Assembly: GCF_000341225.1 (NCBI RefSeq) | Contig: NZ_ANAC01000011.1 | Span: 434,001-498,000 of the forward strand | From: Nocardiopsis alba DSM 43377 | GTDB taxonomy: Bacteria > Actinomycetota > Actinomycetes > Streptosporangiales > Streptosporangiaceae | Length of the DNA stretch: 64,000 nucleotides | Reading direction: 5' to 3' | Shown: in pieces, positions 43,548 to 51,981 of the stretch | Numbering within the stretch: position 1 is the stretch's first letter | How the letters are laid out: every line of letters starts with the position of its first letter | Position numbers and translations under genes: made by a program | The notes under the pieces: model-generated | What the model was told of the DNA's origin: nothing | Seen by the model: only the letters and a program-made list of their open reading frames with translations | The model's database searches: none

Positions 43548-45317
43548 ATGCCCGCTGCCCTCGTCCTCCTCGCGTCCGTAGCGGTCTTCGCCCTCGGCTA
43601 CCGTTACTATTCGCGATACCTCGCGGACCGTGTGTACGCCCTGGAGCCAGGGTTCGTTACCCCCGCGCACACCTACAAGGACGGTGTGGACTTCGTCCCC
43701 ACCAACCGTCACGTCGTCTTCAGCCACCACTTCATCTCGGTGGCCGGCGCCGCCCCCATCGTCGGCCCGGCGGTCGCCGTGTTCTGGGGCTGGGGCCCCG
43801 CGCTCGCGTGGGTCCTGCTCGGCACCGTGTTCGCCGCCGGCGTGCACGACTACGGTTCCCTCGTGCTGTCGGTCCGTCACAAGGCCCGCAGCATCGGGAC
43901 CCTCACCGGAGAGGTCATCGGCAAGCGCGCCAGGACGCTCTTCCTGGTGATCATCTTCTTCCTGCTGACCATGGTCAACGCTGTCTTCGCCGTGGTCATC
44001 TCGAACCTCTTCGTGGCCTACCCGGAGTCGGTCCTGTCGATCCTGGTCGCGATCCCGCTGGCCATCGGCGTGGGCCAGGTCGTCTACCGGAAACGCACGG
44101 CCGCCCTGCTGCCCTCCCTGGTCGCCCTGATCCTGGTGTACGTGTGCATCCCGCTCGGCGTCCGGGTCCCGATCCAGCTCGACGGCATCGCCGAGGCGAT
44201 CGGCACGACCCCCAACACGCTGTGGGTCCTCCTGCTGTTCGTCTACGCCTTCCTGGCGTCCCGACTGCCGGTGTGGATGCTGCTCCAGCCGCGCGACTAC
44301 ATCAACCTGCACCAGATGCTGCTGGCCCTCGTGGTCATCTTCCTCGGAGTCCTGATCGGTTGGGACAAGGTCGTGGCCCCCGCGATCAACACCGACGTCC
44401 CCTCGGACTCCCCGTCCTGGTTCCCGCTGCTGTTCATCACCGTGGCCTGCGGCGCGATCTCCGGCTTCCACAGCCTCGTCGCCTCCGGGACCACCGCCAA
44501 GCAGATCGACAAGCCCTCCGACACCCGGATGGTCGGATACCTGGGCGCCGCCGGCGAGGGAACCCTCGCGGTCTGCTCCATCCTCGCCTGCACCGCCGGC
44601 GTGGTCGCCGCCTCGGCGTCGCCGCTGGCCGACTGGAACCTCATCTACAGCGACTTCGGCACGGCCTCGGCCGGGGCCACCGGGAACTTCGTCGAGGGTG
44701 TCGGGCAGTTCGCCGCCAACCTCGGGATCCCCCTCCAGGTCGGCGTCATCTTCGCCGTGGTCGTGGTGGTCAGCTTCGCCGCCACCACCATGGACACCGG
44801 CGTGCGCCTTCAGCGCTACATCGTCCAGGAGATCGCCGAGATCGTCCGCTTCCGTCCGCTGGCCCGCAACCTCACCCTGGCCACCCTGGTCGCCACCGTC
44901 GTTCCGCTGGGCCTGGCGCTCATCCCCGGCGACTTCGCCTTCGGTACGCTGTGGCAGCTCTTCGGCACCACCAACCAGCTCACCGCGGGCCTGGCGCTCG
45001 CCGTGATCGCGGTGTGGGTGACCAAGCGCAGGCGCAACCCGCTCGCGATCCTGATCCCGCTGGTCTTCCTGCTGTTCATGACCTCGTGGGCGCTGATCGT
45101 CAACCTGATCGAGTTCCTGCGCTCGGACTCCGCGATCGACCTGTTCCTGATGGCGCCGCTCGACTTCGTCATCTTCGGTCTGGCCATCTGGCTGGTCGTC
45201 GAGGCCGGGATCGCCCTGCGCAAGGCGTGGATCCAGCGCGACCTTCCGGGAGGCGAGGAGGAGACCTTGGACGAGGTCGCCGAAGAGACCGAGACCTCCG
45301 AGACGAAGGAGAAGTAG
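43548..45317 (+). CDS. cstA: CstA-family carbon starvation/pyruvate transporter
   Basis: A 589-residue membrane protein with about 16 helices. Typical CstA segments are GVDFVPTNRHVVFSHHFISVAGAAPIVGPAVAVFWGWGPALAWVLLGTVFAAGVHDYGSL and GFHSLVASGTTAKQID. E. coli homologues take up pyruvate or peptides and depend on a small partner (YbdD/YjiX) encoded next door. Here a CC-tailed small protein follows by four bases. The C-terminal tail is acidic (EEETLDEVAEETETSETKEK). Confidence 0.94.
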   Translation: MPAALVLLASVAVFALGYRYYSRYLADRVYALEPGFVTPAHTYKDGVDFVPTNRHVVFSHHFISVAGAAPIVGPAVAVFWGWGPALAWVLLGTVFAAGVHDYGSLVLSVRHKARSIGTLTGEVIGKRARTLFLVIIFFLLTMVNAVFAVVISNLFVAYPESVLSILVAIPLAIGVGQVVYRKRTAALLPSLVALILVYVCIPLGVRVPIQLDGIAEAIGTTPNTLWVLLLFVYAFLASRLPVWMLLQPRDYINLHQMLLALVVIFLGVLIGWDKVVAPAINTDVPSDSPSWFPLLFITVACGAISGFHSLVASGTTAKQIDKPSDTRMVGYLGAAGEGTLAVCSILACTAGVVAASASPLADWNLIYSDFGTASAGATGNFVEGVGQFAANLGIPLQVGVIFAVVVVVSFAATTMDTGVRLQRYIVQEIAEIVRFRPLARNLTLATLVATVVPLGLALIPGDFAFGTLWQLFGTTNQLTAGLALAVIAVWVTKRRRNPLAILIPLVFLLFMTSWALIVNLIEFLRSDSAIDLFLMAPLDFVIFGLAIWLVVEAGIALRKAWIQRDLPGGEEETLDEVAEETETSETKEK

Positions 45318-45321
45318 GAAC

Positions 45322-45603
45322 GTGACCCCGCTGGGTGCGCTCTCTCGTGTACGCGACGCCTGGAGACGGGTGGAGGCCTTCCACGACGCGGTCTTCGCCT
45401 CTCGTTGGCGTCAGGAGATCCGCCGAGAGGCGCGCACCCAGCAGGACACCCTGCGGGCCCTGCTGCTCCTGGAGACCCTGGGGGTGGAGGGGCCCGTGTC
45501 CTATGAGACCCTCGACCTGATCCCGTACATGGTGGCCGATCTGCACGAATGGCACCAGCGCATGGGGCGCGACGATCTGGGTGGACCGGGGGTGTGCTGT
45601 TGA
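45322..45603 (+). CDS. small CC-tailed protein (cory-CC-star/YbdD-like)
   Basis: A 93-residue protein ending in GGPGVCC. A conserved core YETLDLIPYMVADLHEWHQRMG precedes the tail. Proteins of this kind are named cory-CC-star in some catalogues. The E. coli CstA partners YbdD and YjiX also end in a Cys pair after a Gly-rich stretch, so this is probably the functional counterpart. It starts with GTG four bases after cstA and shares one base with the ArsA-like gene. The terminal cysteines may be a modification, metal or thiol site; that is inference. Confidence 0.75.
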   Translation: MTPLGALSRVRDAWRRVEAFHDAVFASRWRQEIRREARTQQDTLRALLLLETLGVEGPVSYETLDLIPYMVADLHEWHQRMGRDDLGGPGVCC

Positions 45604-46535
45604 TGTTCGGTCGACGCGGGCCGAGAACGGCCGAGAAGGTCGAGCCCACCGCGCCCCGCATCGTCTTCTTCGGAGGCAAGGGCGGGGTCGGCAAGACCAC
45701 CATGGCCGCCGCCCACGCGCTCCGCCTCGCGGACCGGGGGCTGCGCACCCTGCTCGTCTCCACCGACCCGGCGCACTCCCTCGGTGACGCCCTCGCCCTC
45801 CCCCTCGGGGACGACCCCGTTCCGGTCACGGAGAACCTGTGGGCCCGTGAACCCGACGCCGACGCGGCTCTGCGTCGACGTGTACGGGGGATCGGCGACG
45901 ACGCGGCCGCCGCCCTGCCCCGCGAGATCCTGCCGGCGGTCACCCGCCACCTGGAACACGCCGCGGCGGGGCCCGGCATGGCCGAGTCCGCCCTGGCCGA
46001 TCTGCTCATGGACACCATGGAGGAGGTCCCCGAACGATGGGACCGGCTCGTGGTGGACAGCGCGCCCACCGGCCACCTTCTACGCCTGCTCCACCTGCCC
46101 GAACTGCTGACCCCCTGGGTCCAGGGGCTGGCCCGCCAACGCGAACGCGCCATCGACGCGGACCGCTTCGTCGTCGGGGTGGTCGGCGGCTCCGGGGAGA
46201 ACGAGGACGACCCCCTCCTGGAGCGACTGCACGCGCGTCGCCGCAAGCTGGAACGCGCCGCCGAACGCCTCCGTGAGGACGCCGAGGTCCGTCTGGTGCT
46301 GGTGCCCCGCCGCATGGTCCTGGCCGAGACCGACCGCGCGGCCCGGGAACTGGCGGAGACCGGGTTCTGTCTGGGCACCGTGGTGATCAACCAGGTGCCC
46401 GGGGACGCCGACCACGAGGTCCTGACCGCCGTCCGTGAACGCTTCGCCGCCCAGGGCACCGTCGAACTGGCGTTGAGCGAACGCGAACCCCTGGGCCCCG
46501 ACGCCCTGCGCGCGTTGGTCGAACGCCTCCCCTGA
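45603..46535 (+). CDS. ArsA/Get3-family ATPase
   Basis: A 310-residue single-domain ATPase with a deviant Walker A motif (FFGGKGGVGKTTMAAAHAL), STDPAHSLGDAL (switch I) and VDSAPTGHLLRLLHLPEL (switch II). ArsA/Get3 proteins act as arsenite-pump motors or tail-anchored protein chaperones. No arsenite pump or arsR is near; the gene is coupled to the CC-tailed protein and cstA, so a role with that membrane complex is more likely. The ATG overlaps the upstream stop by one base. Confidence 0.88.
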   Translation: MFGRRGPRTAEKVEPTAPRIVFFGGKGGVGKTTMAAAHALRLADRGLRTLLVSTDPAHSLGDALALPLGDDPVPVTENLWAREPDADAALRRRVRGIGDDAAAALPREILPAVTRHLEHAAAGPGMAESALADLLMDTMEEVPERWDRLVVDSAPTGHLLRLLHLPELLTPWVQGLARQRERAIDADRFVVGVVGGSGENEDDPLLERLHARRRKLERAAERLREDAEVRLVLVPRRMVLAETDRAARELAETGFCLGTVVINQVPGDADHEVLTAVRERFAAQGTVELALSEREPLGPDALRALVERLP

Positions 46536-46583
46536 CCCCCTCAGCCGGTCGGGACCTCGTTCCTCCGGTGGTCGGGGACGGGA

Positions 46584-46619
46584 CGCGCTCCCGCTCACGT
46601 GGCGAACGGCGGGAGCGCG
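46584..46619. terminator. bidirectional hairpin between ArsA-like and copper chaperone genes
   Basis: Perfect 11-bp stem CGCGCTCCCGC / GCGGGAGCGCG between convergent genes. Confidence 0.65.
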
Positions 46620-46626
46620 GCGCGGC

Positions 46627-46887
46627 TCAGGCGCCGACGACCTTGTAGCCGGCCTCTTCGACGGCGGCGCGGATCTCGGCGTCGCCGAAGTCGGAGCCCT
46701 CGACGCGGACCCGACCCTCGGCCAGGTCGACGGTCACGTCGGTGACCCCGGAGACCTTGCCGATCTCGGTGCTCACCGAGTTCACGCAGTGGCCGCAGGT
46801 CATCCCCTCGACCTCATAGGTCCGGGCGTCCTCGGTGGCGGCGGTGGAACCGGCGGAGTCGGTGGAGCAGGAGCAGGTGGTGCACAT
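46627..46887 (-). CDS. copZ: copper chaperone CopZ-like, with Cys-rich N-terminus
   Basis: An 86-residue heavy-metal-associated domain protein. C31 and C34 in GMTCGHC bind Cu(I); the fold continues through VSGVTDVTVDLAEGRVRVEG. The N-terminus adds MCTTCSCS, three cysteines outside the fold, which may form a second metal site. AAGGAGA precedes the ATG. Two CsoR-like boxes lie upstream. No copA or csoR is adjacent in the window. Confidence 0.9.
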   Translation of the reverse strand: MCTTCSCSTDSAGSTAATEDARTYEVEGMTCGHCVNSVSTEIGKVSGVTDVTVDLAEGRVRVEGSDFGDAEIRAAVEEAGYKVVGA

Positions 46888-46910
46888 GGAAGGGTCTCCT
46901 TCGGTCTCAT

Positions 46911-46961
46911 ATACCCCTACCAGGTATGAGGGGCCGAGATGAATATACCCCCTGCTGGTAT
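46911..46961 (-). promoter_or_regulatory. tandem CsoR-like operator boxes upstream of copZ
   Basis: ATACC-N7-GGTAT occurs at 46911-46927 and again at 46945-46961, start-to-start 34 bases. The spacers are CCTACCA and CCCTGCT, so the boxes have the C-run/G-run look of CsoR sites. Both lie directly upstream of copZ, the only gene they could serve at close range. Confidence 0.7.
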
Positions 46962-46991
46962 CTGGGTGGACCATGGGAGGCCGGGAACGCG

Positions 46992-47027
46992 GAGCGGCCC
47001 CGCACCGGAAAGGGCGCGGGGCCGCTC
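46992..47027 (-). terminator. terminator hairpin downstream of gltS
   Basis: Perfect 12-bp stem GAGCGGCCCCGC / GCGGGGCCGCTC with a 12-base loop, 17 bases beyond the gltS stop. Confidence 0.7.
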
Positions 47028-47043
47028 ATGAGGCGGTCTCCGG

Positions 47044-48243
47044 TCAGGCCACCGCGTTGATGCACCACACGATCCACGGCAGCGCCACGATGTCGATCAA
47101 CACCGCGCCGGCCAGCGGAACGATCAGGAAGGCCTTCTCCGAACGGACCCCGAAACGGCGGTTGAAGGCGTCCATGTTCGCCATCGCGTTGGGGGTGCCG
47201 CCCAGACCGTGACCGACCATGCCCGCCGCCATCGTCGTGGCGTCGTAGTTCTTGCCCAGCAGGCGGAAGACCACCAGAGCGACGAACAGCAGCAGGACGA
47301 TCACCTGGACCGCGAGGAGCAGTACCAGCGGCAGGGCCAGCGCGTACAGGTCCCAGATCCTCAGACTCATCATGGCCATGGTCAGGAACAGGCCCAGCGA
47401 CAGCGACGACACCAGCGACAGGGCGCCCTGGTGCATGCGAAGGCCGAACCGGTCGCCCACGTTGCGCACGATGGCGGCCACCACCATGGCGCCCACGTAC
47501 GAGGGCAGCACGAACCCGGTCGTCTCGCTGAACCACGTGCCCAGCGCGACCCCGGCGACCATCACCGCACCGATCAGGACGGCGGTGTTCACCAGGGGGC
47601 CGTAGCCGACCGGCTCCTCCTTCTCCTCCACCTCGACCGTTCCGGTCGCGGCGGTGTCGGCGGCCGACGGCACCTTCACTCCGTGGCGCTTCATCAGCCA
47701 GGAGGCCATCGGCCCGCCCAGCAGACCACCGGCGACCAGGCCGAACGTGGCCGCGGCGATCGCGACCGCGGTGGCGCCGTCGGTCCCCAGGGCCTCGGCG
47801 GTGGGGCCGAACGCGGCGGCGGCGCCGTGGCCGCCCTCCAGGGCGACGGCACCGGCCATCACGCCCAGCACCGGGTCGAGGCCCAGCGCCGTGGCCATAC
47901 CGATGCCCACGACGTTCTGGAGGATCGCCAGGGTCCAGCACGCCAGCAGATAGACGATCAGCAGCTTGCCGCCCTTGCGGAGCAGGCTGACACTGGCCCC
48001 CAGACCGATGGTGGTGAAGAACGCGATCATCGCGGGGTCCTGCAACGTGGTGTCCAGCTCCAGCTGTGCCACGCCGGTCTCCCGCAGGGCCAGAACGGCC
48101 AGTGCGAAGGCGAAACCACCGATGACCGGACCGGGGATGCTGAACCGCTGGAGGAAACCGATACGGCGCCGGGCGAACTCGCCCAGGAGCAGCAGGGCGA
48201 CGGCCAGCGTCGTGGTCTGGATCAGGTCCAGGGAGATGTTCAT
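47044..48243 (-). CDS. gltS: sodium/glutamate symporter
   Basis: A 399-residue GltS-family protein with about 10-11 helices in two inverted repeats. Recognisable parts are LQRFSIPGPVIGGFAFAL, GGHGAAAAFGPTAEALG and GMVGHGLGGTPNAMANM. It imports glutamate with Na+. The central loop (residues 190-215) is polar. Its ATG overlaps the hutG stop by four bases, so it is the last gene of an iclR-hutG-gltS unit. Confidence 0.93.
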   Translation of the reverse strand: MNISLDLIQTTTLAVALLLLGEFARRRIGFLQRFSIPGPVIGGFAFALAVLALRETGVAQLELDTTLQDPAMIAFFTTIGLGASVSLLRKGGKLLIVYLLACWTLAILQNVVGIGMATALGLDPVLGVMAGAVALEGGHGAAAAFGPTAEALGTDGATAVAIAAATFGLVAGGLLGGPMASWLMKRHGVKVPSAADTAATGTVEVEEKEEPVGYGPLVNTAVLIGAVMVAGVALGTWFSETTGFVLPSYVGAMVVAAIVRNVGDRFGLRMHQGALSLVSSLSLGLFLTMAMMSLRIWDLYALALPLVLLLAVQVIVLLLFVALVVFRLLGKNYDATTMAAGMVGHGLGGTPNAMANMDAFNRRFGVRSEKAFLIVPLAGAVLIDIVALPWIVWCINAVA

Positions 48244-49187
48244 ACGCTCCGCCTTCTGCCCGCGCGTACGCGGTCCACCATGCGCGCGGCGACGCGCGCG
48301 GTCCGGCCGTCCACATCCAGGGACGGGTTGAGTTCGGCCACGTCGAAGAGGGCCAGCCGTCCAGAGGCGGCAACCTCCTCGACCACGGCCTGCACCACCT
48401 CGGGCGGAACGCCGAGCGGAGCGGGGGCGCTCACCCCGGGCGCGACCCACGCGGGCAGGGCGTCCAGGTCGAGCGTGAGGTAGACGTCGTCCACCGTGTC
48501 GAGGAAGGAACGGACGAAGTCGAGTACCCGCTCCAGGTGGGCGGCGGTGCACCGGTCGTCGGTGAGGTACTCGACGCCGAGCCGGTCGGCGCGGTCGAAC
48601 AGCACGGGGGTGTTCCCGGCCTCGTTGATGCCGACGACGGCGTAGCGGAAGTCCCGTCCCCGGGCCTTCTCCGCCTCGGAGATCTGAAGGAACGGTGTTC
48701 CGGAGGTGGGCTCGGACTCCTCGCGCAGGTCGAAGTGGGCGTCGATGTTGAGTACGCCCAGGGTGCGGGTCCGGTCCGTCCCGAGGCCCCCGTCCAGGCC
48801 CAGGTAGCTCGCGTAGGCGACCTCGTGGCCTCCCCCGAACACGATGGGGAAGTGCCCGGCCCTCATGGCCTCGGCCACCACGGAGCCCAGCGCGCGCTGG
48901 CCGGTCTCCAGATCGCCGTCGTCCACACGGACGTCTCCGGCGTCGTACAGAGCCTCGTCCCGGTGGAGGGCGAGCGGTGCGAGCGCACGGCGCAGGGCGG
49001 CGGGGCCTTCGGCGGCACCGGTGCGGCCCTTGTTCCTGCGCACACCCTCGTCGGAGGCGAAGCCGACGATCGCGGTCCCGGTCCGATCGGCGCGGTCGAG
49101 CGGTCGCACCGTGTTGTGCCAGCGCCGGTGCTCGGCGCCCGGGCCGTCGTCGCGTCCGGTCCAGACGGGGGGATCCACCCTGTTCAA
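48240..49187 (-). CDS. hutG: formimidoylglutamase
   Basis: A 315-residue ureohydrolase (arginase superfamily). The two-manganese site residues are in FGGGHEVAYASY, NIDAHFDLR and LTLDLDALP. The family converts N-formimino-glutamate to glutamate and formamide, the last step of histidine degradation. The pairing with a glutamate symporter fits HutG better than arginase or agmatinase. The TTG start with GGAGG six bases upstream is well supported and overlaps the iclR stop (TTGA). Confidence 0.88.
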   Translation of the reverse strand: MNRVDPPVWTGRDDGPGAEHRRWHNTVRPLDRADRTGTAIVGFASDEGVRRNKGRTGAAEGPAALRRALAPLALHRDEALYDAGDVRVDDGDLETGQRALGSVVAEAMRAGHFPIVFGGGHEVAYASYLGLDGGLGTDRTRTLGVLNIDAHFDLREESEPTSGTPFLQISEAEKARGRDFRYAVVGINEAGNTPVLFDRADRLGVEYLTDDRCTAAHLERVLDFVRSFLDTVDDVYLTLDLDALPAWVAPGVSAPAPLGVPPEVVQAVVEEVAASGRLALFDVAELNPSLDVDGRTARVAARMVDRVRAGRRRSV

Positions 49188-49945
49188 ATCGTTCCTCCAC
49201 TCAAGTCACGCGCCGCCTCCTTGACGAGACGGACGTAGTAGGGGCGTCGGCGCTCGGTCAGCGCCGCCGGGGCCATCACGGTGACGACCCCGCTCAGGGA
49301 GCCGGAATCGTCGAGAACAGGGGCGCTGGCGCCCCATACGCCCTCGTCGAGGGCGCTCTCGCTGATCGCCACGCCCCGTTCCCGCACCAGGGGGTGGGCG
49401 GCCTCCAGGGCCCGCACCCGTTCGGAGGGGAGGCGGTAGGCGGCGTACACCTCCTCGCGTCGGGAGTCGGGGAGGTGGGCCAGCAGTGCCTCGGCCGTGG
49501 CCCCGCGCAGCAGAGGCCGCACGGCTCCGCGGGTGTAGCAGCAGCGCAGCACCCGTGCCCCTTCGACCGCGTCCACGCACAGCGCTTCGGTGCCGACCGG
49601 CACCATGAAGGCCGCCAGTTCGCCGGACTCGTGCGAGAGCCGCTCCAGTCGGGGACCGATGGAGGTGCGCTCCAGCGCGCCGTTGCGGTACCTCTCGGCG
49701 AACCGGACCGCCACGGGGCCCGCCCCGTAGTCGGGGCCGGTGCCGACACGCTGCACGAACCCGGTCGAGGAGAGCCGGTCCAGCATTCGGTAGACGGTGC
49801 TGACCGGGATGCCGGTGATCTCGGCGACCTGCGCGGCGGTGGCCCTCTCCGCCTCGGCGAAGACCATCAGTACGCCGAGCAGGCGATCGGTGGTCCGCCC
49901 CGAGTTGCCGGAGGCCGGATCCGCGGGTGTCGCTTCGGCGGACAT
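49184..49945 (-). CDS. IclR-family transcriptional regulator
   Basis: A 253-residue regulator: winged helix at residues 18-80 (ATAAQVAEITGIPVSTVYRMLDRLSSTGFVQRV) followed by an IclR effector domain (LERLSHESGELAAFMVP, SLSGVVTVMAPAAL). It is the first gene of a unit with hutG and gltS, and so probably regulates them and itself. A perfect 7-3-7 palindrome upstream (50046-50062) is a suitable operator. The effector may be a histidine-pathway intermediate. Confidence 0.9.
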   Translation of the reverse strand: MSAEATPADPASGNSGRTTDRLLGVLMVFAEAERATAAQVAEITGIPVSTVYRMLDRLSSTGFVQRVGTGPDYGAGPVAVRFAERYRNGALERTSIGPRLERLSHESGELAAFMVPVGTEALCVDAVEGARVLRCCYTRGAVRPLLRGATAEALLAHLPDSRREEVYAAYRLPSERVRALEAAHPLVRERGVAISESALDEGVWGASAPVLDDSGSLSGVVTVMAPAALTERRRPYYVRLVKEAARDLSGGTI

Positions 49946-50045
49946 GGCGCCCCCCCCTTTCCCGGACCGAGCGAGCTCCGAGCTGCGGTGCGGACTCGGG
50001 GCCGGCCCACTCTATGGATCGGACAAAAGGGATGAAAAGGGCAAA

Positions 50046-50062
50046 TTCTCATCCAATGAGAA
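50046..50062 (-). promoter_or_regulatory. candidate IclR operator
   Basis: TTCTCAT-CCA-ATGAGAA, a perfect 7-3-7 palindrome about 100 bases upstream of the iclR start. Size and symmetry fit IclR-family sites. Confidence 0.6.
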
Positions 50063-50210
50063 GGCTATGTTCCGGTGCGCGGGCCGAAGAGGGATCGGTT
50101 CTGTGAGGTTGCGCTCAGGCGGGGCCTCGCGGAGGAAGGAGGCCCGCCGGGGCGGTGACGAGGGAAAAGAGCGGGTCGAGGATCCCCCAAGGCGGGGGAG
50201 CGGGTGGGAG

Positions 50211-50252
50211 AAGAGCCCGGACACGAGAGAAGGCCCCGCGGGGCGGGGCCTT
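50211..50252. repeat. hairpin repeat, copy A
   Basis: The 26 bases at 50211-50236 recur identically at 51788-51813. They run into a hairpin whose arms are AAGGCCCCGC (50230-50239) and GCGGGGCCTT (50243-50252). This copy is not at the end of a recognised gene, unlike copies B and C. Confidence 0.55.
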
Positions 50253-50363
50253 CCTCGGCTTTCGGTGGGCCTCCACACCGTTCGCTCCCCGCCGCCCGTG
50301 ACGGAGACGGAGGGGCGGAGTTTTCGTCGCGTCCTGTCACGCTTCACTGACATGATGTCGGGC

Positions 50364-50966
50364 ATGTCTATTTCCCCCCAGCCCCCACAGCCGTCCGCAG
50401 CACCACCCGTCCCGCATGTTCCTGCGGGGCGCGGTCTACGGGGCGGATACATCGCGAGTCTGATCTCCCTGGTGGCCACGGTCGTGGTCTTCGGTGTCCT
50501 CCTCGCCCTGGGCCCCTGGGTACGTCAGCCCACTCCGGACTTCATCACCGAGACCGAACAGAACCTCGAGGTCGAGCTGGAACTCGGAGAGGAACACCTG
50601 GGAGAGCTCGGGGTCTACGGCCGCTCATTCGGCGGAGGGTGTTCGTTCCACCGTCCGTCCGGTACCCCGGGCGAGATCCAGATGCGCGGTGCCGGGACCT
50701 TCTCCTACGGGGCGGAGGAGTGGAACCTGGTCCACGTCCTGACGGTCGTCGAGCCGGGTACCCACAAGCTCTCCTGCTCCAACGACGAGACCGAGTTCGG
50801 TGTCGCCTCCATGCACGTGGTCGAGACCGCCTCCACCCGACAGATGCTGTGGGGGCTCACCTGGATCGGCCTGCCCATCCTGGGCCTGATCACCACCGTG
50901 ACCCTCGGGGTCCTCACCCTGCTGCGCGACCGCAGGGAGAAGGCCGCCGTCGCGGCGGGCCGTTGA
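50364..50966 (+). CDS. two-helix membrane protein (paralogue 3)
   Basis: A 200-residue protein with the same layout as the genes at 9974-10630 and 10725-11681: Pro-rich start (PQPPQPSAAPPVPHVP), helix, external domain with LGVYGRSFGGGCSF and GTHKLSCSN, helix, basic tail (RDRREK). Three in-frame ATGs are possible (50352, 50355, 50364). The last is chosen because CATGAT at 50351-50356 could be a -10 box, making the transcript leaderless. Function unknown. Confidence 0.68.
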   Translation: MSISPQPPQPSAAPPVPHVPAGRGLRGGYIASLISLVATVVVFGVLLALGPWVRQPTPDFITETEQNLEVELELGEEHLGELGVYGRSFGGGCSFHRPSGTPGEIQMRGAGTFSYGAEEWNLVHVLTVVEPGTHKLSCSNDETEFGVASMHVVETASTRQMLWGLTWIGLPILGLITTVTLGVLTLLRDRREKAAVAAGR

Positions 50967-50985
50967 CCGTGCTCGAACGATCGTC

Positions 50986-51010
50986 AGGGGTCCGCCGTCG
51001 GCGGACCCCT
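50986..51010. terminator. bidirectional terminator hairpin
   Basis: Perfect 11-bp stem AGGGGTCCGCC / GGCGGACCCCT with a three-base loop, followed on the plus strand by TCTCCTCTTC. It lies between convergent genes. Confidence 0.7.
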
Positions 51011-51047
51011 TCTCCTCTTCGAGGACGATGGGACGACGTCCCGGCGG

Positions 51048-51692
51048 TCAGAGCGGGGTGACGGCCGTACCGGACAGGCCGTAGGTGATCTCGTACTCCT
51101 TGGTCTCACCGGTCGCGCCGTCCAGGGCCGTGCAGGTGCTCACATGCTCGTCGAGGACCGCGACCGCCACCTCGCCCTCGAACCCGCAGTCGATGTAGGG
51201 CAGGAGGCTGTACACGCGAATGGTGTGCTCCAGCTGCTCGACGATGATCGGTCCGGTGACCAGGCGGGCCCTCTCCGCCGCGTAGTTCTCCGAGCTCCGC
51301 TCCTCGTCCAGTTCGACCAGGTACTCGAACTCCTCGCCCATGTAGGTGACGACGCAGCTATAGCTCTTCTCCACCTGGAGGTCGACGTCCGGCGGGCACT
51401 CGGAGGTGGCGTCGGGGTCGGCGGTCCAGTTCATCTCCGAGACCTTGACCAGGGCGTTGTGGGCGTTGATCTCGTGCCGGGGAGCGCCGCGTTCGGGCTC
51501 GGGCGGCATCTGCGACTCGTCGATGGAGGGGCCCCTCTGGTTCTCGGTGGGGACGTCACCGTAGGTGAATCCGGTGGTGTCGACCTCCGTGGCGGTCTCG
51601 GTGTCCGCGCCTCCGATCCCGCCGCAGGCGGTCAGGGCCAGTGAGAGAGCGGTTCCGGCGAGGAGAAACGGTCCAGGACCGGTAGGGCGCAT
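51048..51692 (-). CDS. lipoprotein with DUF4333-like domain
   Basis: A 214-residue exported lipoprotein. The signal ends at the lipobox LTAC (Cys23). Two Cys pairs follow (SECPPDV...SYSCVV and DCGFEG...STCTAL). The first pair and its spacing, with VTYMGEEFEYLVELDEE, resemble the DUF4333 fold of actinobacterial lipoproteins; the match is by eye. It is unlinked to any enzyme. It may be a cell-surface protein of unknown role. Confidence 0.75.
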   Translation of the reverse strand: MRPTGPGPFLLAGTALSLALTACGGIGGADTETATEVDTTGFTYGDVPTENQRGPSIDESQMPPEPERGAPRHEINAHNALVKVSEMNWTADPDATSECPPDVDLQVEKSYSCVVTYMGEEFEYLVELDEERSSENYAAERARLVTGPIIVEQLEHTIRVYSLLPYIDCGFEGEVAVAVLDEHVSTCTALDGATGETKEYEITYGLSGTAVTPL

Positions 51693-51787
51693 GGGGGGAC
51701 TCCTGAGTCATGAAGGGGGCGGGGGTCATGCGTACTATCGCACCTTTCGCGAGTGCGGCCGTACACGCTCGGTCCCGGACCGTGGGA

Positions 51788-51832
51788 AAGAGCCCGGACA
51801 CGAGAGAAGGCCCTGCCCCGCGGGGCCTTCTC
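51788..51832 (-). repeat. hairpin repeat, copy B, at end of lipoprotein gene
   Basis: Bases 51788-51813 are identical to 50211-50236. The arms GAGAAGGCCC (51804-51813) and GGGCCTTCTC (51823-51832) form a hairpin. It lies 150 bases beyond the stop of the duplicated lipoprotein gene on the minus strand, so it may end that transcript. Confidence 0.6.
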
Positions 51833-51981
51833 CGGTGTTCGGGGCGGGGCTCGATCGGTCCCCCGTCGAGTCCGATCGAGTGCGCCTCCCGAACCCCGCG
51901 GCACCCCATCGGCCTCACGCTTCGCGAGACCGATGGGCCGCCGGGCTTCTGGTGGGAGCCCCGTCGACGAGGAGGGACGTT

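Larger units (their letters stand above)
49946..50363. other. intergenic region with operator and hairpin
   Basis: It holds the iclR operator candidate (50046-50062), a short low-GC block around 50010-50075, and a GC hairpin at 50230-50252 that belongs to a small repeat family. No gene was recognised. Confidence 0.45.

Noticed and set aside
45603-46535. Arsenic resistance locus based on the ArsA-like ATPase
   Set aside because: No arsB, arsC, arsD or arsR in the neighbourhood; the gene is coupled to the CC-tailed protein and cstA.
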